NCBI GenBank assembly: GCA_945876285.1
Contig: CAMCNO010000002.1
Coordinates: 1 to 64,000, forward strand
Source: an uncultured Clostridia bacterium
GTDB lineage: Bacteria; Bacillota; Clostridia; Oscillospirales; Oscillospiraceae
Direction: 5' to 3'
Length of the DNA: 64,000 nt
Made by a program: the position numbers and the translations under genes. Position 1 is the stretch's first letter. Each line of letters begins with the position of its first letter. Below are positions 16,974 through 25,641 of this stretch, piece by piece. The notes under the pieces were generated by a model. That model did no database searches. It saw only the letters and a program-made list of their open reading frames with translations, and had not been told where the DNA came from.

Positions 16974-17001
16974 AGCCCCGGTTTTCCGGGGCTATTTTAT
17001 T
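16974..17001 (+). terminator. Intrinsic terminator
   Basis: AGCCCCGG, short T-loop, CCGGGGCT, then ATTTTATT. It ends the MoxR-VWA transcript. Confidence 0.75.
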
Positions 17002-17016
17002 AGGAGAGGTCTGACT

Positions 17017-17373
17017 ATGAGAAGAAACGCGAACGATATCATCTACGACGAAGTGGCTGTACTTGGCACACCGGCTCTGTTTACAGGCTGGAGGGTGGAC
17101 CGTGCCACGATTCCCGCAGGCATGTTTCTGTACGAAGTCCGCCATGCAGACAGCGATTGGGGTGACCCCTGCCAGTTGGCCTGGGGTATTCTCGTCAATT
17201 TCTACGGCACCATTCTGACAGCTCAACCTATGGATATCCCGGAAAGTGGGTATCTGAATTTTGACAGCGAGGATTGGGTCTATGCAGAAGGAGATACCTG
17301 TGCAGCCATCCCGGAATTTTTGAAAAAGTATTGCGTAAAGGGGGGTGCGGTAAATGCACAACACGATCTATGA
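17017..17373 (+). CDS. LPD28-like domain protein
   Basis: A 118-residue protein. The pattern GMFLYEVRHADSDWGDPCQL, then VNFYGTILTAQP, then an acidic GYLNFDSEDWVY end matches the LPD28 (large polyvalent protein-associated) domain found on mobile elements. The function is unknown; such domains occur alone or inside large multi-domain proteins of conjugative elements. Ribosome site TAGGAGAGG precedes ATG. It overlaps the next gene by 20 bp. Confidence 0.7.
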   Translation: MRRNANDIIYDEVAVLGTPALFTGWRVDRATIPAGMFLYEVRHADSDWGDPCQLAWGILVNFYGTILTAQPMDIPESGYLNFDSEDWVYAEGDTCAAIPEFLKKYCVKGGAVNAQHDL

Positions 17374-17839
17374 GATCTCCGACAAGCCTATCCCGCAAAG
17401 CAGCAGAGCGACCGTTGGAAGTCTGCCTGCATGGTTCTTCGATTCGGTATCTGATGGGGCTTGTGAAGTATCTGAAGATGACCGAGAGCAGGAAATCAAC
17501 CGTCTTGCCCACTGCCTTGGTTCATCCTGTACATGGGATGGCAAGAAACTGATGCTCTCTCCAAATGTTCGGCAGGAATACTTCAAAGGGGCTTTCGAGT
17601 ATTTCAAGAAAGCCGCAGTTGCGCTGGCTGAAACTGAGTATTCTGTGTTCTCAGGTGCAGTACCATCCGTTGCTTTTAACTTGGCGCTACAAGGCATGGC
17701 AGAGAGCTATTCAAACAAATTCGGCGCTTATGTCTATGATCCCGGCATCAGGGAATTGTTTCCACTGGATATATGGATTCGTAGCGCAGACGTATCAAAG
17801 CCGTATTATGTCGGTGGAGCAATTGACTATCATTATTGA
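17354..17839 (+). CDS. Hypothetical protein
   Basis: A 161-residue soluble protein with no family I recognise. It starts inside the 3' end of the LPD28-like gene behind a G-rich site (AAAGGGGGGTG), showing coupled expression. The C-terminal half has VRQEYFKGAFEYFKKAAVAL, a probable helix pair, and ends in an aromatic YYVGGAIDYHY. Small proteins like this accompany LPD28 genes on mobile elements; nothing further can be said. Confidence 0.6.
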   Translation: MHNTIYEISDKPIPQSSRATVGSLPAWFFDSVSDGACEVSEDDREQEINRLAHCLGSSCTWDGKKLMLSPNVRQEYFKGAFEYFKKAAVALAETEYSVFSGAVPSVAFNLALQGMAESYSNKFGAYVYDPGIRELFPLDIWIRSADVSKPYYVGGAIDYHY

Positions 17840-17866
17840 ACAAAGCATCCCAGAGCTTCATCGTCA

Positions 17867-17900
17867 TCAGCAGAGCCTCCATGTCAAGAGGCTCTGCTGA
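17867..17900. terminator. Bidirectional hairpin between convergent genes
   Basis: Arms TCAGCAGAGCCTC (17867-17879) and GAGGCTCTGCTGA (17888-17900) are perfect, with an 8-base loop. It lies between the plus-strand gene ending at 17839 and the minus-strand relaxase ending at 17973, as expected for a shared terminator. Confidence 0.65.
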
Positions 17901-17972
17901 TTGTCTCATCTTTTACAAGGTAACAACTATATTTTATTTTCTCATGGAAGATGGTATGATTATAGTAAACTC

Positions 17973-18443
17973 TTACTTCCAGAGGAAGATGCCGTATCCA
18001 TTCAGAACATAGCGGACATGCTGCCAGAAACTGCTGCGGTCTGCATATTTATCGGGGTATTTCATTCCATCTACAAAAGAAACCCGGTTCATAATCATAT
18101 GGATGTGCGGGTTGGGTTCCATGTGAACGCAATAGAATACTTGATATCTGTTGGCATAATACCTAGCGCAAGCCGCTGCAATATTTTCTGCAATAGAAAC
18201 AGTAGACACTTCCTGCTTGCTAAAAGAGATAATCGTATGACTGATTCTCTTTCCAAAAGTCTTTTTAAAGGCTTGAGCAATCATCTCCATTTCACTAGGA
18301 GCCGTCTCAATGGAGTTTAGATTTACGAGGCCATAGGAAACCATTTTTAATGGATTGCTACAGTAGTGAATTAAGTCATCATAGGTATTTTCATCTCTAT
18401 ACTTGTGGGATTGGGTTCTTTCAACAACTTTGATGTATGCCAT
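17973..18443 (-). CDS. Small relaxase / mobilization nuclease domain protein
   Basis: A 156-residue protein with the N-terminal relaxase fold pieces: a putative motif I with Tyr (DDLIHYCSNPLKM), a central SHTIISFSKQEV segment and the metal-binding His motif NPHIHMIMNRVSF. This matches the catalytic half of MobP/VirD2-type relaxases but is much shorter than full relaxases (usually 300 residues or more), so it is either a compact class or a truncated gene. Start at 18443 is set by AAGGAG. It would nick an origin of transfer, perhaps in the 250-bp upstream region. No coupling protein or mating genes are present. Confidence 0.8.
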   Translation of the reverse strand: MAYIKVVERTQSHKYRDENTYDDLIHYCSNPLKMVSYGLVNLNSIETAPSEMEMIAQAFKKTFGKRISHTIISFSKQEVSTVSIAENIAAACARYYANRYQVFYCVHMEPNPHIHMIMNRVSFVDGMKYPDKYADRSSFWQHVRYVLNGYGIFLWK

Positions 18444-18695
18444 GATAAACACTCCTTTTTTGATGGGTACTCTCCGCAAGGGAAGGAAAACTCCTCCCCC
18501 TTCGGGTTCCCAACTTTATTTGAGTGTTCAGAGCGTTGTAAAAGATTATTACGCAGGATTTTGCCAATTTGTCCGCCGTGTCCGCACAATAAAAAGGGGT
18601 TAGCATAAAGCATATGCGTAAATATATGCGGACACAGAGGACAGAACAGGCAATTTGAGAAAAGTCCCCATTTTAATTGTTGTGAGGCGTGAGAT
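18444..18695. other. Intergenic region with inverted TGTCCGC repeats, candidate oriT/oriV
   Basis: No gene is supported. The stretch separates the divergent relaxase and the 507-residue protein. It has an inverted pair TGTCCGCCGTGTCCGCA (18570-18586) and TGCGGACACAGAGGACA (18627-18643), with AT-rich sequence between them. Location beside a relaxase and a replication-type gene makes it a candidate transfer or replication origin. Confidence 0.45.
18570..18643. repeat. Inverted TGTCCGC-type repeats, left pair
   Basis: Two 17-base arms (18570-18586 and 18627-18643) are reverse complements with two mismatches. Each arm contains a doubled TGTCCG-type unit. The same unit recurs at 22482-22553. Confidence 0.6.
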
Positions 18696-20219
18696 ATGGT
18701 GATAGGTAAAGGCAAAGAAAAAGCAAATCCCCTTAGATGCGGGAAGTACTGGGACTCTTGTACAGCACAATGTACGCTCAACAATATAGTCAAGAGAATG
18801 TCCCCTGTCAGTTATTCTGACACCGCTAACTATGCAACACAAGAACAAACACGGAATCAAGACTTGATCGATTATTTCTTTGATTTAAAATGCAACTCAT
18901 TCGTAATGTCACAGATTTTTCCCCTCTTGTGTTACGAAAAGAATGACATCCTAAGATATACAGATACAGATTTTGATCAGCCTCGTTTTCAAGCAACACC
19001 TGTCATATTTCAAAGCACTTTTGATTATTATCTGCTATCTTATTGCGCTATGAGGTATTTTTTGCTTAAAGGAAAATATCGGGCAATTAGTACATTATTA
19101 AATGATTATCTCACAGAGGAGCGCAGAAAGGCTAAGGATAGACGAAGAAAGTATCCTCCGCATCTAAACATTCGCTTTCAACCGAGGTATGCAGGTGACC
19201 TACAAGCATATCAACTTCCGGAGTTTGCTTTGAATGCGGCACAAGATATTTTATGCAAAACCTTGTTTTTACGACCTAATGCAACGGAACAGTTGTCGTC
19301 TTTGCAGCTCCACGGTCATTTTATATCCGAAAAGTCCTTGGAAAATAAGCAATGCTTTGTTGTACAGTCAGCTGATGCGGCGCATTTTGACTTGGAGGAT
19401 TACTTTTATTATGAGTATTTTACAGGGGTCAACTTATCACTTGAAATCACAGCTGCCTTAATGGAGATTTCAGATGCTTCCCCGGAAATTTTTGATGCAG
19501 AATATATTTGGGATAATGTTAAGGAGAATATAAAGTCTCTGGTTCAATCTCCAATGTTACTCTCCAGAAATGCCGTTGCGCGGTACTATATCTTAGAAAT
19601 TCAAAATGAATTCAGGGATAAGCAACAGCGTTTACCAGTCGGGACAGAAATAAACGGTTGCAAAAAGTATAAGCCATTACTTGATTCAGCCATTAATAGG
19701 GCCATTAAGCAAGTTGATATTGAAGCAGCCAAATTGTTTATTCCTTGTAAAACAGAAAGTTTCCACACGCTGAATCGAGATAAAAACCTGCGTGAACGTA
19801 GTCCTTTTGAATCGCGGCAGGGTTCTAATGAACCTGTTGCAGACGTGGGGGACGTATACAAGCCCTCCCCAATTTGTAATTATATCTCTCAGGACGCTCT
19901 TGCCTGGGAAAACGCATCAGAGTATTTCAAGGCAAATCTGATGACAATTCTTGACCCTGTCAATCCAAGTGAGTTTTTGAAAAATCCCCGATATGGCCCC
20001 TTCGTATTTTGCAATATAAAACATGCAGGCGTCAAAGATATTCTTGATATGATTGATGTCAATGCAAAGGAATTTAATATCTGCCGTGATCGCTCTAAAC
20101 CTATAAGGTTGTTCCAGAGAGTCCATAAGGAAATACTTGATTCGATAGCTAAGCCCCCAGAAGCTTTAGAACGGTGCTTTATGATTCCGGCAGATGGATA
20201 TGGTAGCAGTGAATCATGA
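18696..20219 (+). CDS. Hypothetical 507-residue protein, possible replication partner
   Basis: A long soluble protein without recognised domains. It is AT-richer than the following ATPase gene. There are no transmembrane segments; the middle has helical regions (EYFTGVNLSLEITAALMEIS) and a basic segment near TEERRKAKDRRRKYPP that could contact nucleic acid. The first ATG has only a weak site (GAGGCGTG); an alternative start lies at 18798 (MSPVSY), also weak. It lies between two inverted-repeat pairs of the TGTCCGC type together with the ATPase gene, suggesting a joint role in element replication or regulation. This is inference from position. Confidence 0.5.
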   Translation: MVIGKGKEKANPLRCGKYWDSCTAQCTLNNIVKRMSPVSYSDTANYATQEQTRNQDLIDYFFDLKCNSFVMSQIFPLLCYEKNDILRYTDTDFDQPRFQATPVIFQSTFDYYLLSYCAMRYFLLKGKYRAISTLLNDYLTEERRKAKDRRRKYPPHLNIRFQPRYAGDLQAYQLPEFALNAAQDILCKTLFLRPNATEQLSSLQLHGHFISEKSLENKQCFVVQSADAAHFDLEDYFYYEYFTGVNLSLEITAALMEISDASPEIFDAEYIWDNVKENIKSLVQSPMLLSRNAVARYYILEIQNEFRDKQQRLPVGTEINGCKKYKPLLDSAINRAIKQVDIEAAKLFIPCKTESFHTLNRDKNLRERSPFESRQGSNEPVADVGDVYKPSPICNYISQDALAWENASEYFKANLMTILDPVNPSEFLKNPRYGPFVFCNIKHAGVKDILDMIDVNAKEFNICRDRSKPIRLFQRVHKEILDSIAKPPEALERCFMIPADGYGSSES

Positions 20220-20223
20220 CTCA

Positions 20224-20253
20224 AACAGCTCGCGTTTTTTGACGCGAGCTGTT
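20224..20253 (+). terminator. Intrinsic terminator
   Basis: AACAGCTCGCGT and ACGCGAGCTGTT are perfect 12-base arms with a T-rich loop, followed by GTTCT. It ends the 507-residue gene. Confidence 0.65.
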
Positions 20254-20379
20254 GTTCTCAAACGTAAGGACTAACGTTATACTCCAGTACATGGGTACCC
20301 TTAAACCAAAAGACTGATGGAAGGGATTTTGGCCTGGCCAGAGCCATATGACTTCCAACAGTTCAAAGGAGACTGTACC

Positions 20380-22473
20380 TTGAAAATTGAAAATTGTAAC
20401 TATTTGGAAGAGACTCTTGCGCCCCGCGATGAAAACGGACATAAGGTCCCTATCATTTTTCCCGGTGGAACTGGGCCGGATGGGAAGCCTTTGTGGTTTC
20501 CTGTACTTCCGCCGCCCAAAGGCGGTAAGGAGGTCCCCGTCATTTTCGACGAAGATTTTGCACCGGGCGGCCAGTTCTATGGTTTAACTTACCAGCCCGG
20601 GTTTTATGCAAAGCCTCTGGGCGTAATGCAGAATGGGGTTGTGGCTCCGCTGTTTCCGGGAGATGTTGTTTTCACCGATCCGCGTTTCAATATGCCGCAG
20701 CTCGCCTCTGCAGTGATGCAGCAGGGATTGCCTCCTGCGATTATTCCTGCTGCTAACCATGTGATGGCGGTGCTGGGACACTTTGGGGCAAAAGCTGATG
20801 CGACAGATGACCTTCTTGACCGTGATGAGGCCAAGTACGCGTTGCATTTGAAAAACCGCAAGGGACAGACGGTGTCTGTGTGTAACTCAGGCTTGGAAGT
20901 CATTGCGCTTCGAAAAGTTTTGAACGGTAACAAGGAAGCCTTTGAGGTCTGTCTGCGGCTCCTCCGTAAAGGCATTGAGATAACAGTTCCTGAGGGGAAT
21001 CTGGAGAACTTGGCTGATTATATTGGAGCCAAGCACCCGTGGTTCCATCTTTCGGCCGACACTCCCAATGCAGCAGCGCTCCTCGAAGAATATATTCGAG
21101 ACAAACTGGATCAGGTTCCCATGATTACGGTGGCGAAGCGGCCTGGATGGATTGAGCATGAAGGTAAACACATCTATGCTCATGATAATCTGGGTGCGAT
21201 GCACAGCTTCGCTTGCGAAACTGGTGAGGAGATTCCCATCGACCCGGATATGTCTCCGGCGGAGGCGTTTTCGTCTGCGATTAGTCTTCTGGGCATTGGA
21301 AGTCATGCGGTGACTGTCCCTCTGCTTCTGACTAGCGTAGCCGGAACCTTGGCAGCTCTTTTCCAGGAAGCAGGATATCCCCCGCGGTTCTGCACCTTCC
21401 TGTATGGATTGTCAGGGTCCCTTAAAACAGCAGCCGCAGAGGTCTTTACAGGGATTTATGGCAAGCGTGATCATAACTCTTTCCGAGACTCCCAGGCAGC
21501 CATTGATGTCAATATCGGCAAACACCGTGACCGTACTCTCCTGGTTGACGACTTTCGCCCTCCGCTTGCTTCGGCAGAAGGCAAAGCAATGTGCCAGACT
21601 CTGGAGCACGTGATCCGTCTGTTCGGTGATGACGTGGCGAAGATGCGCAGCAACAGTACGGCTACCGCAACCCATGGAGAACGCCCTCGCGGTACCTGCA
21701 TCATCACGGGCGAATCTATCAGTGGCTCCTATTCCTCGCTTCTGCGTTGCCTGCTTGTCCCCATCACACGTGGGAACATTGATGGATGTATGCTTCGCCG
21801 TTATCAGGAAGCGCCTACACTCTGGACTACCAACTACGCCTATTTCCTGCCGTGGGTCGGGAAACAGTGGCCCGATTTGGTAAAGAAAATCCAGCACCAT
21901 TTCCCCGAACTTCGCACATCCTTTTCCACTGTAACAACAGAGCCTCGTCTCGTTGATGCCGGTGCGTTGCTGACGTTGACAGGCGAAATTCTGTTAGATT
22001 ATGGTGTTGCCTGCGGGGCAATTAGCAGAAACGTTTCTGCGGAGTGTTTACCCGGGTGGCAGGCAATTATCTTGGACATGTTATCATTCACTTCTAGCAT
22101 TGCCAAAGAAGTAGACCTGGCAAGCCTTTGCCGTGAGGCGCTGAACACCGCCCAGGAGGCTGGAACTCTGAGAGTCGCAGCGACTGTCGACGATTTCCAG
22201 CCCGGGATGGATGGGTTTATGTCCGCTGACCGCCTTTGGCTTCGCTCGGAAGCTCTTCTCCGTGAGATGCGCAAAAAAAGTACGGAAATGTCCGCGGCCT
22301 GTACTTTGAGTGCCAAAGAGCTTCTGCCTGAGCTTTATTCAAAGGGGCTCATTCTCCGTGACGAGGAGGAAGGAAAGCATTCTTATCTTAAGAAAACGCC
22401 CACTATTCCGGCACTTGGAAAACGTACACGGATGGTGTGCTTTTGCCGGAATGAACTGAACCCCCAGTCTTAA
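20380..22473 (+). CDS. DUF927-type ATPase/helicase-like replication protein
   Basis: A 697-residue protein with a DUF927-like central domain: Walker A GLSGSLKT (about residues 343-350) preceded by PPRFCTFLY, and a Walker-B-like RTLLVDDFRPP. The C-terminal part, with LSAKELLPELYSKGLILRDE, looks like a winged helix. DUF927 proteins on integrative elements and phages are primase/helicase-associated ATPases. The start is taken as TTG at 20380 because AAAGGAG lies eight bases upstream; an earlier ATG at 20317 has no site. It probably supports autonomous replication of the excised element. Confidence 0.75.
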   Translation: MKIENCNYLEETLAPRDENGHKVPIIFPGGTGPDGKPLWFPVLPPPKGGKEVPVIFDEDFAPGGQFYGLTYQPGFYAKPLGVMQNGVVAPLFPGDVVFTDPRFNMPQLASAVMQQGLPPAIIPAANHVMAVLGHFGAKADATDDLLDRDEAKYALHLKNRKGQTVSVCNSGLEVIALRKVLNGNKEAFEVCLRLLRKGIEITVPEGNLENLADYIGAKHPWFHLSADTPNAAALLEEYIRDKLDQVPMITVAKRPGWIEHEGKHIYAHDNLGAMHSFACETGEEIPIDPDMSPAEAFSSAISLLGIGSHAVTVPLLLTSVAGTLAALFQEAGYPPRFCTFLYGLSGSLKTAAAEVFTGIYGKRDHNSFRDSQAAIDVNIGKHRDRTLLVDDFRPPLASAEGKAMCQTLEHVIRLFGDDVAKMRSNSTATATHGERPRGTCIITGESISGSYSSLLRCLLVPITRGNIDGCMLRRYQEAPTLWTTNYAYFLPWVGKQWPDLVKKIQHHFPELRTSFSTVTTEPRLVDAGALLTLTGEILLDYGVACGAISRNVSAECLPGWQAIILDMLSFTSSIAKEVDLASLCREALNTAQEAGTLRVAATVDDFQPGMDGFMSADRLWLRSEALLREMRKKSTEMSAACTLSAKELLPELYSKGLILRDEEEGKHSYLKKTPTIPALGKRTRMVCFCRNELNPQS

Positions 22474-22481
22474 GCACATGC

Positions 22482-22553
22482 TGTCCGCTCTGTCCGCCAT
22501 TGTTGAAAACACAACTACCGTGTCTCTATTACATTTGGCGGACAGGGCGGACA
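22482..22553. repeat. Inverted TGTCCGC-type repeats, right pair
   Basis: TGTCCGCTCTGTCCGCC (22482-22498) and GGCGGACAGGGCGGACA (22537-22553) are reverse complements with one mismatch. They follow the ATPase gene directly. Both this pair and the 18570-18643 pair are built from doubled TGTCCGC units and are flanked by AATTTG/CAAATT, pointing to one binding protein. Confidence 0.65.
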
Positions 22554-22591
22554 CAAATTAAAAGATTACGAATAGCAGTGGAGGTAAAGAA

Positions 22592-22789
22592 ATGAATACT
22601 TTGTGCAACAACTCTAATGAGGTTCCGATGGTCATCACGGTGGATGGCCTTATGACCATTCTGCATGTTGGCCGCAACACGGCATACGATCTTGTCCGTG
22701 CAGGGAAGATTCGTAGCGTTCGCGTTGGAAAACAGATTCGGATTCCCCGCGAGGCGGTAATCCAGTTTCTCGCAGGAAACGAGACATAA
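22592..22789 (+). CDS. Excisionase-type HTH protein
   Basis: A 65-residue MerR-like excisionase family protein: MVITVDGLMTILHVGRNTAY, then DLVRAGKIRSVRVGKQIRI, then PREAVIQFL. It sits 71 bp upstream of the integrase in the same direction, the normal place for a recombination directionality factor. A site GTGGAGGTAAAG precedes ATG. It probably biases the integrase toward excision. Confidence 0.85.
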   Translation: MNTLCNNSNEVPMVITVDGLMTILHVGRNTAYDLVRAGKIRSVRVGKQIRIPREAVIQFLAGNET

Positions 22790-22805
22790 ACGATAATGAA
22801 ATGCT

Positions 22806-22839
22806 GAGGGGAAGAGAACCTAGCCGTTCTCTTCCCCTC
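22806..22839 (+). terminator. Hairpin between excisionase and integrase genes
   Basis: GAGGGGAAGAGAAC and GTTCTCTTCCCCTC form a perfect 14-bp stem with a six-base loop. The T-run is weak, so it may reduce rather than stop transcription into the integrase. Confidence 0.6.
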
Positions 22840-22860
22840 TATCAATCACAGGAGGATTAT

Positions 22861-24063
22861 ATGGCACGAAAAAAAAGAACCAGAGCCGCACAAGGATCTG
22901 GCACAATTCGAAAGAAAACTGTCACGCGCAAAGGGCAAACCTATACCTATTGGGAAGCTCGGCTTACTGTTGGGTATGATCCCGGCACTGGAAAACAGAT
23001 TCAGAAATCTTTCTCTGGCAAAACACAGAAAGAAGTGCGTGAAAAGATGCAGGTTGCCGCTGTGTCCGTCAATGATGGTACTTATAAAGAACCGTCTAAA
23101 ATGACGGTAGGTGAATGGCTGGATATTTGGCTGAGAGACTATCTTGGTTCTGTTAAGCCCATGACGGAGTTGAATTACACCCAGCATGTGCATAACCATA
23201 TCAAACCTGCTCTCGGCGCAATTAAGTTGGATGTACTGAACGCTCCGATGATTCAGAGCTTTTACAACAGTCTTGGCAAGCCTCAAAAAGGGAAAGAAGC
23301 GCTCAGTGGTAAAACTATACGATGCATCCACGGAATTCTGCATAAATCTCTCCAGCAGGCAGTAAAAATCGGCTACATCCGTACCAATCCGACGGAAGCC
23401 TGTGAATTGCCCAAGGTAGTTCGTAAAGAGATTAAGCCGCTTGACAGTGAAGCAATCACTTCCTTTCTGAGGGCTATTGAGGGACATCGGTTTGAATCGT
23501 TGTTTATCCTGACTTTGTTCACCGGGCTTAGACGCGGGGAGGTTTGCGGTCTTACATGGGACTGCGTGGATTTGGACAAAGGCTCGATATTCGTCAATAA
23601 GCAGCTCCAAAATATTCCCGGCGAGCCCGGGAAGTTTCGCCTGGTTTCCTCCAAAAACGGAAAGGGTAGGTACATTGCCTTACCTGCATCAATTACTACT
23701 CTTCTAAAACGCCACAAAGCGCATCAAAACAAGGAGCGCTTACGGGCCGGCTCTCTTTGGGAGGACAACGGTTTTGTCTTCACGGATGAAGTGGGTCACC
23801 ACTTGTCGCCCAACACGGTTTATCATAATTATAAACGTGTCGTGGAATCCATTGGCCTCCCAAACGCAAGATTTCATGACCTTCGTCATAGTTATGCTGT
23901 GGCGGCTATACAAGCGGGAGATGACATTAAGACTGTACAAGGAAACTTGGGCCATGCCACTGCTGCTTTCACTTTGGATGTCTATGCACATGTGACCGAT
24001 GAGATGAAAAAGGCCAGCGCTGATCGCATGGAAAAGTATATTAAGGATGTTTCGGACCTGTAA
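22861..24063 (+). CDS. int: Tyrosine recombinase (integrase)
   Basis: A 400-residue site-specific integrase of the phage/ICE type: N-terminal arm-binding domain (GSGTIRKK ... YWEARLTVGYDP), a core-binding SAM-like domain (about 80-185), and the catalytic domain with R224 in TGLRRGE, H339-DLR-H in HDLRHS (R342), H365 in LGHA and nucleophile Y375 in DVYAHV. It inserts the element into the 3' end of tRNA-Pro. The start at 22861 follows AGGAGGA. The gene ends 78 bp before the right attachment repeat. Confidence 0.96.
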   Translation: MARKKRTRAAQGSGTIRKKTVTRKGQTYTYWEARLTVGYDPGTGKQIQKSFSGKTQKEVREKMQVAAVSVNDGTYKEPSKMTVGEWLDIWLRDYLGSVKPMTELNYTQHVHNHIKPALGAIKLDVLNAPMIQSFYNSLGKPQKGKEALSGKTIRCIHGILHKSLQQAVKIGYIRTNPTEACELPKVVRKEIKPLDSEAITSFLRAIEGHRFESLFILTLFTGLRRGEVCGLTWDCVDLDKGSIFVNKQLQNIPGEPGKFRLVSSKNGKGRYIALPASITTLLKRHKAHQNKERLRAGSLWEDNGFVFTDEVGHHLSPNTVYHNYKRVVESIGLPNARFHDLRHSYAVAAIQAGDDIKTVQGNLGHATAAFTLDVYAHVTDEMKKASADRMEKYIKDVSDL

Positions 24064-24104
24064 AGGGAAAACAAAAGGGAAAACGCACCGGGAATACATA
24101 CAAA

Positions 24105-24138
24105 GAAAGCCTGCAACCATTACGGTTACAGGCTTTTT
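24105..24138. terminator. Bidirectional terminator between int and tRNA-Pro
   Basis: AAAGCCTGCAACC and GGTTACAGGCTTTT pair with one mismatch; T-runs lie on the plus side and AAAG on the other. It serves the convergent integrase and tRNA-Pro genes. Confidence 0.7.
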
Positions 24139-24141
24139 CTT

Positions 24142-24217
<76 letters not shown>

Positions 24218-24348
24218 ATATTAATTTGTCGCTGCCTCTCGTGGTCAGCTTTTATATATTAGCATGGACTAAAAAAAAAATCAACCCCTTTTTTCATTTT
24301 TTTTAAAAATTTTGCCGTTTTTTTGCTGAAGGGTTTTTGCAAATCTTG

Positions 24349-24378
24349 TTGACAAACCTCCGTTACATATGGTATTAT
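24349..24378 (+). promoter_or_regulatory. tRNA-Ser operon promoter
   Basis: TTGACA (24349-24354) and TATTAT (24373-24378) are spaced by 18 bp, 39 bp upstream of the first tRNA-Ser. Confidence 0.75.
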
Positions 24379-24417
24379 GTCCAAGTGCTTGAGGTTCGGG
24401 CACTCCTGCCGCTTTAT

Positions 24418-24505
24418 GGAGAGATGTCCGAGCGGTTGAAGGAACCGGTCTTGAAAACCGGCAACGCGCAAGCGTTCGTGGGTTCGAATCCCACTCTCTC
24501 CGCCA
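24418..24505 (+). tRNA. tRNA-Ser(UGA)
   Basis: An 88-base class II tRNA with acceptor GGAGAGA/TCTCTCC, an anticodon stem CCGGT..ACCGG enclosing CTTGAAA (anticodon TGA), a long variable arm and an encoded CCA. Confidence 0.95.
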
Positions 24506-24520
24506 ACTTTATATTGATTT

Positions 24521-24613
24521 GCGGAAGTACCCAAGAGGCCGAAGGGGCTCCCCTGCTAAGGGAGTAGGCTGGCTAAAACCGGCGCGAGGGTTCAAATCCC
24601 TCCTTCCGCGCCA
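24521..24613 (+). tRNA. tRNA-Ser(GCU)
   Basis: A 93-base class II tRNA with acceptor GCGGAAG/CTTCCGC, an anticodon loop CTGCTAA (anticodon GCT) closed by CTCCC/GGGAG, a long variable arm and an encoded CCA. It lies 15 bp after tRNA-Ser(UGA) in one transcript. Confidence 0.95.
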
Positions 24614-24642
24614 AAAAGGACACCTGTCGGTGTCCTTTTTTT
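24613..24642. terminator. Bidirectional terminator
   Basis: AAAAAGGACACC, TGTC loop, GGTGTCCTTTTTTT. It ends the tRNA-Ser transcript and the convergent zinc-binding lipoprotein gene. Confidence 0.85.
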
Positions 24643-24646
24643 GCGT

Positions 24647-25621
24647 CTAATTTTCCATATGCATCTGCAGCGTTTTCAGATTTCCCTCCATCAGCGACAC
24701 ATAGGTGGCGCCGTTCTCCAGCTCCCGACGGGAAACATTGTGGCAGGTGTGGAACAAGGCCGTCTCCGCGCCCGCCGCCTCGGCGATACTGTCCGCCACC
24801 AGATGGTTGGAAAACTCGATATACCACACCACGGGAAGCTGCTCCCGGCGGACCTTCTCTGTCAGGAAGGCCACCGTGGCCGCCGACGGCTCCGTCTGCG
24901 TGCCGCAGCCGGGAAAGGCGGCGTAATACTCCACACCGTAGGCCGCCGCGAAGTACCGTAGGGGGAAACGGTCGCCAAACACCATGGGGCCCCGGTCCTC
25001 CGCGAAAAACTCGGTAAACTCCCGGTCCAGCCCCTCCAGCTTGTCCGCGTAGTCTTCGGCAGCGGAGCGGTAGGTATCTCCATGCACCTCATCCAAAGCG
25101 GACAACCGCTCCCCGATCGTCCGGGTGATGGCTGCGGCATTAGCCGGGTCCGTCCAGACGTGCTCGTCCAGACCGGTCACCTCGCCCTCTCCGTGGCTGT
25201 GTTCTTCCTCATCATGGCCGTGTTCGTGGTCGTGGCCGATCTCGGCCTGCATTCCCTCTACCAGTTCTTCCTCCAGCAGCGGCACGCAGTCGATCATGCG
25301 GAGCTGCTCTCCGCGGGGCTCCACGGCGTCCAGAATGGTCTCCACCCATTCATCGGACTCGCCGCCCAGATAGATGAACAAATCGCAGTCCTGCACCGCC
25401 AGAATATCCGCCGGGGTCGGCTCATAGGAGTGACTTTCCGTGCCGGGCGGCAACAGCAGCTCCACGTCCGCCAGAGCGCCGGCGGCGGCCCGGGCGAAAT
25501 CATAGGCCGGAAACACGGTGGTCACAATGCGCAATCGCCCCGGTTCCTGCTCCGGGGCCGCCTGGCCGCAGCCAGTCAGCAGCAGGCAGAGGGAGAGCAG
25601 CAGGGGCAGTATTTTCTTCAC
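24647..25621 (-). CDS. znuA: Zinc/manganese ABC transporter substrate-binding lipoprotein
   Basis: A 324-residue cluster A-I metal-binding lipoprotein. It has a signal peptide with lipobox LLTGC (lipid Cys near residue 18), VFPAYDFARAAAG at the fold start, a metal-site region HSYEPTPADI, and a His-rich loop (GHDHEHGHDEEEHSHGEGE) typical of zinc-specific ZnuA/AdcA. GTG start at 25621 follows GGAGCGAG. It delivers Zn2+ to an ABC importer, but no cognate permease or ATPase lies in the window. A Fur-family-like box overlaps its leader. Confidence 0.88.
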   Translation of the reverse strand: MKKILPLLLSLCLLLTGCGQAAPEQEPGRLRIVTTVFPAYDFARAAAGALADVELLLPPGTESHSYEPTPADILAVQDCDLFIYLGGESDEWVETILDAVEPRGEQLRMIDCVPLLEEELVEGMQAEIGHDHEHGHDEEEHSHGEGEVTGLDEHVWTDPANAAAITRTIGERLSALDEVHGDTYRSAAEDYADKLEGLDREFTEFFAEDRGPMVFGDRFPLRYFAAAYGVEYYAAFPGCGTQTEPSAATVAFLTEKVRREQLPVVWYIEFSNHLVADSIAEAAGAETALFHTCHNVSRRELENGATYVSLMEGNLKTLQMHMEN

Positions 25622-25641
25622 AGGGTCTCGCTCCTTCAATT

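Noticed and set aside
18403-18608. Short frames between relaxase and 507-residue gene
   Set aside because: They overlap the relaxase start and the repeat region, and have no family likeness.
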